Positions 1 through 6,716 of a stretch of DNA of 9,881 bases are shown here, in pieces (positions within the stretch are counted from its first letter, which is position 1; each line of letters opens with the position of its first letter). The notes beneath the pieces are model-generated. The model was not told the origin of the DNA. It saw nothing but the letters and a program-made list of their open reading frames with translations, and did not search any database. The translations under genes and the position numbers were made by a program. Origin of the DNA: Muribaculaceae bacterium (GTDB lineage: Bacteria > Bacteroidota > Bacteroidia > Bacteroidales > Muribaculaceae); assembly GCA_009775535.1 (NCBI GenBank), contig VSPW01000061.1, forward strand, positions 1 through 9,881. The letters run 5' to 3'.

Positions 1-878
1 AGGTCAGAGTGAACGCCGCCAATTACGCATTGTGTCACGTTCAGTATCACCATGTCGCGTCTGACGGCATCACGTATCGCATCCGTGAACCATTGCTCCG
101 TGGGCGCATTTCCTGCCCCGTATGTCCTTAGCACTATCCCCTTTATTCCGGGGGTGTGCAGCAGATGGTTCAGGGTAGAGGGGGTCATTCCCGGGAACAG
201 GTCCACGAACATCACCGACGGGTCCATCCCATAATGCGTCACCAACGGCTTTTTCACATACGTGCGCCACAAGGCCTCGTCATTGAAATGTATCCCTAGT
301 CCTATCTTGGCCAGCGGAGGGTAGTTGTTGCTCTTGAACGCGTTGAAATTGTCGGCGCTCATCTTTGTCGAGCGGTTGCCGCGCCAAAGGTAGTTCTCGA
401 ACAATATGGCCACTTCCTGCACCATCGGGCTTCCGTAATGGTCGCGTGCGGCGGCTATCTGTAGCGCCGTTATCAGGTTCTCCTCACCGTCGGTGCGGAC
501 CTCGCCTATTGGCAGCTGCGAGCCGGTGATGATCACCGGCTTGCTCAGGTTCTCAAGCATGAACGACAGGGCCGAGGCCGTGTATGCCATCGTATCAGTG
601 CCGTGCAGCACCACAAAGCCATCGTATCTGTCATAGTTGTCGGCTATAGCCCGGGCCATGTCCTGCCAGTGTCCGGTGTTCATGTCGCTTGAATCTATCG
701 GCGACTGGAACTGGAAATTGTCGATTGTGAAGTCGAGCTTCTTTATTTTCGGGACATTGTCTATCAGATGGCTGAAATCGAATGGTTTCAGCACATGCGA
801 TACAGGGTCTTCAATCATTCCGATTGTACCTCCTGTATATATTATCAATATCCGTGGCTTACGGGCTTGGTCGGTCAT
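1..878 (-). CDS. ansA: Type I (cytoplasmic) L-asparaginase, C-terminus cut by window edge
   Basis: Hydrolyses L-asparagine to aspartate and ammonia. The 292 visible codons begin MTDQARKPRILIIYTGGTIGM. Both family signatures are present: the first catalytic threonine in YTGGTIG (Thr15) and the second motif LHGTDTM (residues 91-97, Thr94-Asp95). NVTQC near the visible end matches the conserved C-domain of AnsA. There is no signal peptide, which fits the cytoplasmic type I enzyme rather than periplasmic type II. The family is usually about 340 residues, so roughly 50 C-terminal residues lie beyond the left edge. The start at 878 is chosen because the catalytic TGGTIG motif follows after a normal-length N-terminus. 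It lies 56 bp downstream of the metG stop, with an A-rich leader and no visible promoter, so it is probably the second gene of a metG-ansA unit. Glutaminase side activity cannot be judged from sequence. Confidence 0.93.
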   Translation of the reverse strand, partial: MTDQARKPRILIIYTGGTIGMIEDPVSHVLKPFDFSHLIDNVPKIKKLDFTIDNFQFQSPIDSSDMNTGHWQDMARAIADNYDRYDGFVVLHGTDTMAYTASALSFMLENLSKPVIITGSQLPIGEVRTDGEENLITALQIAAARDHYGSPMVQEVAILFENYLWRGNRSTKMSADNFNAFKSNNYPPLAKIGLGIHFNDEALWRTYVKKPLVTHYGMDPSVMFVDLFPGMTPSTLNHLLHTPGIKGIVLRTYGAGNAPTEQWFTDAIRDAVRRDMVILNVTQCVIGGVHSD

Positions 879-934
879 TTATTTAGTTTTAAGTGGAGGT
901 TGTTTTATGGCCGTATACTTGTAAGGCAGGGCAG

Positions 935-2980
935 CTATTTCACCTGGGCCCCTGGTGACACCTGGGCCGATGGCGAAATTACTACAAGCCTTCCGTCGGC
1001 ATCTTCTGCCGAAAGGATCATGCCCTGCGACACGATGCCCTTTAGCTTGCGTGGAGGCAGGTTGGCGATGAAGCACACCTGGCGGCCTACTAGCTCCTCA
1101 GGTTGGTAATACTTCGCTATGCCCGACACTATCGTACGCTTCTCCAGGCCGTCATCGATAAGGAATCGCAGCAGCTTGTCGGCCTTGGGCACTTTTTCGC
1201 ACTCAAGCACAGTGCCGACACGCAGGTCTGCCTTCATGAACGTCTCGAAGTCGACATCGGCGGCCTGGGGCTCAGGCTTCCAGCTCTTGACCTGGTTTTC
1301 CTGCTTTATGAGCTTGAGCCGGTCTATCTGCGCCTGTATGGCGTCATCCTCAATTTTCTCGAACAGCAGCTGGGGTTCTGATAGCTGTGTCCCTGCGGCC
1401 ACAACCGAGTCGCTGCCCAGGCTGTCCCATGTCATTTTGCCCATGCCAAGCATCTTGGCCAGCCTGCCGCTCATGAACGGGGTAAAAGGCTCGAACGCTA
1501 TCGCCAGGTTGGCGCATATCTCTATGGCCACATTCAGTATCGTGGCCACGCGACCCATGTCGGTCTTGGCGAGCTTCCAAGGCTCAGTCTCCTGCAGGTA
1601 CTTGTTGCCGAGGCGCGCCATGTTCATGGCCTCACGGAGGGCCTCACGGAAGTGGAAATTGTCCAGATTGTCGCCTAGCGACTTCTTGATGGCGGCCAGT
1701 TCTGCGAATACGTCACTGTCCACCGCCTCCAGTTCGCCGCGTTCCGGCACTTTGCCGTTGAAATATTTGTGGGTCAGCACAATGGCGCGGTTCACGAAAT
1801 TGCCGAGTATGGCCACAAGCTCATTGTTGTTGCGCGCCTGGAAATCGCGCCACGTAAAGTCATTGTCCTTGGTCTCGGGGGCGTTTGCCGTCAGCACATA
1901 GCGCAGAACATCCTGTTTTCCGGGGAAGTCGGCGAGGTACTCGTGAAGCCATACGGCCCAGTTCCGAGAGGTCGATATCTTGTCGCCCTCAAGGTTTAGG
2001 AACTCGTTGGCAGGTACATTGTCCGGCAGCTGGTAATTGTCGCCGTAAGCCATCAGCATGGCGGGGAACACAATACAGTGGAACACTATGTTGTCCTTGC
2101 CGATGAAGTTGATCACACGGGTCTCAGGGTCTTTCCAGTACTTTTCCCACGAATCGGGAAGCAGCTCCTTTGTATTTGATATATAGCCGATCGGTGCGTC
2201 AAACCACACATACAGCACCTTGCCTTCCGCGCCTTCGACCGGCACGGGCACGCCCCACGACAGGTCGCGCGACACAGCCCTGGGCTGCAGCCCCATGTCG
2301 AGCCACGACTTGCACTGGCCGTACACATTGGTCTTCCACTCCTTGTGCCCGTCAAGAATCCACTTTTCCAGCTTATCCTGCCAGCGGTCCAGCGGCAGAT
2401 ACCAGTGGTGCGTCTCGCGGAGCACGGGAACAGAACCCGTTATAGCGCTGTGAGGACCTATCAGGTCAGTGGCTGCCAGTGATGTGCCGCATTTCTCGCA
2501 TTGGTCGCCGTATGCGCCCTGTGCATGGCAGTGGGGGCATTCGCCCGTCACATAGCGGTCGGCCAGGAACTGTCCGGCCTGTTCATCATAAAGCTGCATC
2601 GATGTCTGCTCTATGAATTCGCCCTTGTCGTACAGGTGGCGGAAAAATTCCGACGCCGTCTCTGAATGTATCTTCGATGTCGTGCGTGAATATATGTCGA
2701 AAGTTATGCCGAGACCCTCCATCGAGTCCTTTATTATCCTGTGGTAGCGGTCTACGATATCCTGCGGCGTGACGCCCTCGTTGCGTGCCTTTAGGGTGAT
2801 GGGCACTCCATGTTCGTCGCTGCCGCCAATCATTACTACATCCTCGCCCTTAAGGCGCAGGTATCGCGCATAGATGTCTGCTGGCACATATACACCTGCC
2901 AGATGTCCGATATGCACCGGACCGTTGGCATATGGGAGGGCTGTGGTGATGAGGGTACGTTTGAATCGGGAATTTTCCAT
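935..2980 (-). CDS. metG: Methionyl-tRNA synthetase with C-terminal tRNA-binding domain
   Basis: Class I aminoacyl-tRNA synthetase that charges tRNA-Met, including initiator tRNA, in the cytoplasm. Its 681 residues are full length for the long MetG form. The HIGH motif is at residues 23-26 (PYANGPVHIGHLAG). A single zinc knuckle of form CX2CX9CX2C is at Cys148, Cys151, Cys161 and Cys164. The KMSKS loop appears as KISTS at 334-338, a variant I regard as normal in this branch of MetG. An alpha-helical anticodon-binding domain spans about 390-545. From about 579 to the end comes an EMAP-II/Trbp111-like OB-fold (DLRVGTVLECEKVPKADKLL, then LPPRKLKGIVSQGM), which supports dimerisation and tRNA binding. 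The start is fixed by the short N-terminus before the HIGH region. A predicted promoter lies about 100 nt upstream, with a terminator-like hairpin between it and the start. ansA follows 56 bp downstream. Confidence 0.98.
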   Translation of the reverse strand: MENSRFKRTLITTALPYANGPVHIGHLAGVYVPADIYARYLRLKGEDVVMIGGSDEHGVPITLKARNEGVTPQDIVDRYHRIIKDSMEGLGITFDIYSRTTSKIHSETASEFFRHLYDKGEFIEQTSMQLYDEQAGQFLADRYVTGECPHCHAQGAYGDQCEKCGTSLAATDLIGPHSAITGSVPVLRETHHWYLPLDRWQDKLEKWILDGHKEWKTNVYGQCKSWLDMGLQPRAVSRDLSWGVPVPVEGAEGKVLYVWFDAPIGYISNTKELLPDSWEKYWKDPETRVINFIGKDNIVFHCIVFPAMLMAYGDNYQLPDNVPANEFLNLEGDKISTSRNWAVWLHEYLADFPGKQDVLRYVLTANAPETKDNDFTWRDFQARNNNELVAILGNFVNRAIVLTHKYFNGKVPERGELEAVDSDVFAELAAIKKSLGDNLDNFHFREALREAMNMARLGNKYLQETEPWKLAKTDMGRVATILNVAIEICANLAIAFEPFTPFMSGRLAKMLGMGKMTWDSLGSDSVVAAGTQLSEPQLLFEKIEDDAIQAQIDRLKLIKQENQVKSWKPEPQAADVDFETFMKADLRVGTVLECEKVPKADKLLRFLIDDGLEKRTIVSGIAKYYQPEELVGRQVCFIANLPPRKLKGIVSQGMILSAEDADGRLVVISPSAQVSPGAQVK

Positions 2981-3027
2981 ACCTTTGGGATCGTGTTTTT
3001 TGTAGGTTGAAAAAAATATATATTAAA

Positions 3028-3063
3028 CCTGTGTTCCCTAGGCATATCTTGCAGTCACACAGG
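3028..3063 (-). terminator. Terminator-like hairpin in the metG leader (possible attenuator)
   Basis: On the minus strand, perfect 7-bp arms CCTGTGT (3057-3063) and ACACAGG (3028-3034) flank a 22-nt loop. The 3' arm is followed at once by a T-rich stretch (about 3009-3027: TTTAATATATA, then seven Ts). This is the shape of an intrinsic terminator, but it lies between the predicted metG promoter (3084-3115) and the metG start (2980). It could attenuate metG transcription, or stop read-through from the export operon that ends at 3185. The loop also holds a CCTAGGGA segment that could pair imperfectly with TCCCAAAGG just before the start codon (2982-2990). That second pairing is weak and speculative. 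Confidence 0.5.
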
Positions 3064-3083
3064 ATTGCTGTTGTTTCAAGCTA

Positions 3084-3115
3084 CAAAGTTAAGACATCCC
3101 GCCCATCATTGCAAG
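3084..3115 (-). promoter_or_regulatory. Predicted Bacteroidales promoter for metG-ansA
   Basis: The minus strand has TAACTTTG at 3084-3091, a perfect match to the Bacteroides -7 consensus TAnnTTTG. CTTG (consensus TTTG, extended CTTGCAA) lies at 3112-3115 with a 20-bp spacer, inside the usual 19-21 range. The start site should lie near 3080, giving a leader of about 100 nt before the metG start. No other TAnnTTTG box was found between here and metG. Confidence 0.65.
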
Positions 3116-3144
3116 CGAAAACGGCAATAAAATTGGGCAGGCCT

Positions 3145-3182
3145 GTACGGTGCTCCTTGGCAGTGGCTTTGATGTGCCGTAC
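3145..3182 (-). terminator. Weak inverted repeat downstream of the export operon
   Basis: Perfect 6-bp arms GTACGG (3145-3150) and CCGTAC (3177-3182) flank a 26-nt loop, starting 2 bp after the stop codon of the last permease gene. In the direction of transcription the second arm is followed by a GC-rich segment that includes the 8-bp palindrome CAGGCCTG, and only then by AATTTTATT. The position suits a terminator. The long loop and the delayed U tract make it a poor intrinsic one. Confidence 0.25.
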
Positions 3183-3184
3183 GT

Positions 3185-4381
3185 CTAATGGCTGCGGTTT
3201 GCACGCCTGCCCCTTGCCGTAATCCTGGCAATGGCGTAGCACGCCGCAAGGTATGCTGCCGCAAGCCCCCACAGCCACAGGAACGGCTCAGAACTCTCGG
3301 CAAGTGTAGCGCCGTTGGAATTGATACGTATGAAGCCCTCCACGCCCCATGTAGCCGGTATCGCGCCTGCCAGGGCATGCCATAGGCCGGGCATGGCGAA
3401 CCGCGGCCACGTCAGGCCCGACAGGAAAAGGAACACCACCGATGTGAACACTATGTAGATAAAGGCGTCCTCCCTTTGCCTCATCAGGTTGCCCAGCATT
3501 ATCCCGAAGAAAGCCGATGCCAGCAGGAAAGGCATCATAAGCAGCAGATAGTCCGCAGGATTCCCGATATGCGGAAGGTCGAACCAAGTGGGTATATAGT
3601 GCAATATGTATATCGTCACAGGGATATAAAACACCACATAGCACAACGCCTTGCCCAATATAGTGGCCATCGGCCCATTGCTGGCCATGTCGGTGCTGTA
3701 GGCTAGGGGGGCGTTCCGCCTGCGCCGTTCCGCCGCCGTTCCGCCTATCAGGCATATGCCGAGCACCATGCTCTGCTGGAGTATCAGCACCACTATTCCC
3801 GGCATGATGAACGATGCGAACCCCTGTTGTGTGTCGCCAAGGATATTTGCCTGCGTATTTATAGGCAGACCCGAAATCGGAGGCGCAGCCGCCCCGGCCG
3901 ATGCCAGGCGTCCGGCCGTGACTTCCTGTGTGATGTGCAGTTGCAGGTCGGTCAGCGCCGACAGGAACGCGCGGTAACGGAGCAGCAGGCTCATCTCGGC
4001 ATAGAAAGGCACAGTGGCCTGCCTGCCCGTCATTATGCACTTGCTGTAGTCCGAAGGGATCTCCATGATGCCATATACCTTTCCCTCTGCCATGAGCGCG
4101 CGCGCCGACTGCATGTCGGGGGCATAGTCATACAGTTTCATCGCCGAAGTGGCGTCTGCCTGGCGCACAAGCCGGCGGCTTTCCGCCGAACGGCAATGGT
4201 CCACTACCGCAAACGGTATTTCCCGCACCTCTTCCGGGTTATATATCGCCGTGTAGACCAACGGATAGAGCACGGGAAGCCCTATGAAGAACAGCAGGAC
4301 GCCAGCATCGTGTATCACGGTGCTCATCTCCTGGCGGAATGCCTTCCCGAGCTGTATGAACCATTTCGTTATGCCGTTCAT
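3185..4381 (-). CDS. ABC-2-type transporter permease (second of a pair)
   Basis: Inner-membrane permease of the ABC2_membrane_3 type (YhhJ-like), 398 residues. One membrane segment lies near the N-terminus (about 27-47). A long extracytoplasmic domain follows (about 48-188), then five hydrophobic segments (about 190-213, 240-262, 277-298, 306-324, 366-387). The extracytoplasmic domain carries IPFAVVDH (55-62) and GIMEIPSDY (104-112). These align with PVGIVDLD and GFFVIPHDF in the neighbouring permease, so the two are paralogues. The protein probably pairs with that permease to form the membrane core of a tripartite exporter. It is the last gene of the tolC-hlyD-permease-permease operon, 42 bp after the previous stop. 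No Walker A or ABC signature motif is present here or in the neighbouring genes. The exported substrate cannot be told from sequence. Confidence 0.88.
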   Translation of the reverse strand: MNGITKWFIQLGKAFRQEMSTVIHDAGVLLFFIGLPVLYPLVYTAIYNPEEVREIPFAVVDHCRSAESRRLVRQADATSAMKLYDYAPDMQSARALMAEGKVYGIMEIPSDYSKCIMTGRQATVPFYAEMSLLLRYRAFLSALTDLQLHITQEVTAGRLASAGAAAPPISGLPINTQANILGDTQQGFASFIMPGIVVLILQQSMVLGICLIGGTAAERRRRNAPLAYSTDMASNGPMATILGKALCYVVFYIPVTIYILHYIPTWFDLPHIGNPADYLLLMMPFLLASAFFGIMLGNLMRQREDAFIYIVFTSVVFLFLSGLTWPRFAMPGLWHALAGAIPATWGVEGFIRINSNGATLAESSEPFLWLWGLAAAYLAACYAIARITARGRRANRSH

Positions 4382-4423
4382 TTCTTTTGCTTGTTATATT
4401 GTTGGGTAATAAGTCCCTATGGG

Positions 4424-5590
4424 TTATGGGACGTACACAGGTTTCATGCATGCCCTCTTCAGCCGCCACAGCATGGTCGATGCCACCAGCGGGAAAACGA
4501 GCAGTGCCGCGAAATAATACCGTGAATAGTACAGCGCAACCCCGTTAAGGGCCTCATTTACATATATGAGGAAATAATACCTCACCGGAAGTATATAGCT
4601 GAATATTGCCACCGGGCCATACATGCTTTCCACCGGAAACGAGAATGCGGCGATCGAGAACGTCAGTATTCCCGTAAGCGAGGCCACGCTAAGGGCAAGG
4701 CGCGGGTTGGGCAGTATGCTCACAAAGAAAAGCCCCATGGCCTGCGAGGCCACCACCAGCAGCGCCATCGCAAGCGCCATTGCCCACACGCTGCCGTGGA
4801 GCGGGAAATGAGCGAACCCGAACAGCATCCCTAGTATGCACATGCCCACCGCGAGAAAGACCGCCGTCTGCGGGAGCAGCTTGCCCAGCAGCGCGCGTAT
4901 TATAGATCCCCGTGCATCCGCAAGCCATTCCACAGAAGTCCCCTCCTTGATTTCAAAGGAGATGGAATAGATCGTCACAAGCATTATCATAAGCTGCAGC
5001 AGCGCCGGCATGAATGAGTTCGTAAGGTATATATTGTAGTTGGTCCATGGGTTGCCTATCGGGTTCACCTGAGGCACTACAGGCTGCAACAGTGACTGTG
5101 CCGTGTCATCGGCCATCCCAGTCCCCACCAGCGTAGTCTTCACCACCGACCCCGCCGTGGTCACTGCCACCGTCTTGAAGCCCTTGAACGACAGCGTACC
5201 CGGTACGAAATACGTCATGTTCGTGCAGAAGCTCAGCGTAGGCGTATCCCCGCCTATGGCATCACGCTGGAAGTCGTGCGGTATCACAAAAAATCCGAAT
5301 ATGTCGCCGCGCCTCACAGCCTCCATCGCATCGCCGTAGCTTTCATAGTCATGCCGTATCTCCAGCAGCTCGCCGGCGTTCAGCGCCCGCGTCACCTGCC
5401 GCGACATCTGTGAATGGTCCAGGTCCACGATCCCCACAGGCGTGCGCAGCGGCAGCCCTTCACCCATAAGGGTGAGGAAGAACAGCGTCACCCCGAGGGG
5501 CACGGCCACCATGGCAAAGATATACATCTTACGCGAGGCCAATGAGCGTATGCCGCGCAAAAGCGGACCTTTCAGAGCCGGAGACAGCAT
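4424..5590 (-). CDS. ABC-2-type transporter permease (first of a pair)
   Basis: Inner-membrane permease, 388 residues, with the classical ABC-2 exporter plan. An N-terminal basic stretch precedes a membrane segment at about 23-43. An extracytoplasmic domain (about 44-190) holds PVGIVDLDHSQMSRQV and GFFVIPHDF. A hydrophobic half follows with segments near 192-212, 235-262, 268-292, 298-320 and 358-375. EIKEGTSVEWL (213-223), between the second and third membrane segments, resembles the conserved cytoplasmic coupling region of ABC-2 permeases, where an ATPase normally docks. It lies 39 bp after the hlyD-type gene and 42 bp before the second permease, on the same strand. It probably forms a heterodimer with that paralogue. 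Known relatives take part in drug, toxin or lipid export; the substrate here is unknown. Confidence 0.88.
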   Translation of the reverse strand: MLSPALKGPLLRGIRSLASRKMYIFAMVAVPLGVTLFFLTLMGEGLPLRTPVGIVDLDHSQMSRQVTRALNAGELLEIRHDYESYGDAMEAVRRGDIFGFFVIPHDFQRDAIGGDTPTLSFCTNMTYFVPGTLSFKGFKTVAVTTAGSVVKTTLVGTGMADDTAQSLLQPVVPQVNPIGNPWTNYNIYLTNSFMPALLQLMIMLVTIYSISFEIKEGTSVEWLADARGSIIRALLGKLLPQTAVFLAVGMCILGMLFGFAHFPLHGSVWAMALAMALLVVASQAMGLFFVSILPNPRLALSVASLTGILTFSIAAFSFPVESMYGPVAIFSYILPVRYYFLIYVNEALNGVALYYSRYYFAALLVFPLVASTMLWRLKRACMKPVYVP

Positions 5591-5629
5591 GGGTAAAATC
5601 GGTTGAATGTTACGTCGGGGTCAGTATCC

Positions 5630-6652
5630 CTATTTATTGTATATTATTGACATCCCGGGGCGCAGGCCGTCCACCTCCTCCGTAGGGCGTGCCTTTATCT
5701 CGAACGTGCGGCTGTCCCAGCTCCCGGTGGTCTTGGTGGCCCGCCATGTGGCATACGAGCCCATGTCGCGGATGTAATATATCTCGGTCTCTATCTCCTT
5801 CTTGCCTAGGGCAGGGACCATCACCTTTATCTTGTCGCCCATGCGCAGGTCGTTGAGCATCTCCTCGCGCACATTGAACGTTATCCAGCGCTTGTCGGCC
5901 TTCAACAGGTTCATTATAGGCGTGCCTGTGCCAACAAGCTCCCCGGTCTCGGGATATATCTGGTCTATGGTGCCGTCAGCAGGGGCTGTAAGGTAGGCGT
6001 CTGCAAGCACGGCCTGCACCTGCTCCACGCCACCGGTGGCAGCCTGTACCATCGCAGCCGCCGACTGCCGGTCTTCCTTCTGTGCCCCGGACTTTGCCAG
6101 GTCATACTGGCTGCGCGCCGCATTCTCGGCAGCGACGGCCGCGTCATAGGCCGCCTTTGCCTCATCGCGTTTCTGTTCCGTCATCACGCCCTCGGCATAC
6201 AGCCGCTCCATACGGTCGTAAGTCTTCTTTGTGATGGTCGCTGCCGCCTTTGCCTGTTGCCACAGGTCATATGCGCCCTGCACTATCTGCACACGCGTAC
6301 CGCGGTCCACCTTCCGGTCCTGTGAGCGCGCCACCTCCTGCATCGCCTCTGCCTGCATGAGCTGGGCCTCCACCACTGATGAGTGTATCCTCACCAGCGT
6401 GTCCCCGGCGTGCACCGCATCGCCCTCTTCAACATAGAATTCGGCCACACGCCCCGGAAGCTTTCCGGAGATGCGTATGTTTGTGCCTTCAACCTGCCCT
6501 TCGATAAACTCTTCAGGCTTGTCCATCAGGCAGAAACCTATTATTGCCACCACCGCCACTACCATAGTGACGATTGCCATTGTCACTATAAGTGAGCGGT
6601 CGGCCTTTTCCTCCTGCCGGAGGCTGGGTGTATTGTTGCTGTCGGTTGCCAT
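5630..6652 (-). CDS. HlyD/EmrA-type periplasmic adaptor (membrane-fusion protein)
   Basis: Links the inner-membrane permeases to the TolC-type channel across the periplasm. It has 340 residues, a usual length for the family. A cytoplasmic N-terminus (1-20) precedes one membrane anchor (about 21-43). The first half of the lipoyl-like domain lies at about 58-92 (GKLPGRVAEFYVEEGDAVHAGDTLV). A long alpha-helical coiled-coil hairpin spans about 93-215, with its turn near RLYAEGVMTEQKRDEAKAAY. The second lipoyl half begins LTAPADGTI (221-229). A beta-barrel follows and ends in the typical GLRPGMS (329-335). The start at 6652 gives the expected short cytoplasmic tail. It follows the tolC gene by 64 bp, with two A7 tracts in the leader, and precedes the first permease by 39 bp. 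The assignment to the HlyD family is secure; the specific transport role is inferred from the operon. Confidence 0.93.
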   Translation of the reverse strand: MATDSNNTPSLRQEEKADRSLIVTMAIVTMVVAVVAIIGFCLMDKPEEFIEGQVEGTNIRISGKLPGRVAEFYVEEGDAVHAGDTLVRIHSSVVEAQLMQAEAMQEVARSQDRKVDRGTRVQIVQGAYDLWQQAKAAATITKKTYDRMERLYAEGVMTEQKRDEAKAAYDAAVAAENAARSQYDLAKSGAQKEDRQSAAAMVQAATGGVEQVQAVLADAYLTAPADGTIDQIYPETGELVGTGTPIMNLLKADKRWITFNVREEMLNDLRMGDKIKVMVPALGKKEIETEIYYIRDMGSYATWRATKTTGSWDSRTFEIKARPTEEVDGLRPGMSIIYNK

Positions 6653-6716
6653 GGCTTGTATTTTTTTGTGTATATTGTTTTTTTGATAAATATATATTAT
6701 GTTGTCTGGTATGTCA
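6653..6716 (-). other. AT-rich tolC-hlyD gap with two A7 tracts
   Basis: This 64-bp gap between the outer-membrane channel gene and the adaptor gene is strongly AT-rich. On the coding strand it carries two runs of seven adenines (6661-6667 and 6678-6684), the nearer ending eight bases before the adaptor start. No Shine-Dalgarno sequence is visible. A-rich leaders are common before Bacteroidota starts and may act as the ribosome-recruiting element. No terminator or promoter box was seen. Confidence 0.5.

Noticed and set aside
879..934. Possible promoter between metG and ansA
   Set aside because: No TAnnTTTG box on the minus strand in the gap.
1119..1901. Long open frame (260 codons) on the plus strand inside metG
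   Set aside because: It is antisense to a clear, motif-complete metG. The translation is rich in Ser, Arg and Leu with no recognisable family, as expected for a shadow frame in GC-rich coding DNA.
2981..3083. T-box or other known riboswitch in the metG leader
   Set aside because: No recognisable specifier stem, T-box sequence or SAM-riboswitch core. Only one simple hairpin with a U tract is visible.
3288..4525. Further long frames of 232-250 codons on both strands over the permease genes
   Set aside because: They overlap permease genes that have coherent membrane topology and conserved paralogue motifs. Their translations are His/Arg-rich and show no domain, start-signal or membrane pattern.
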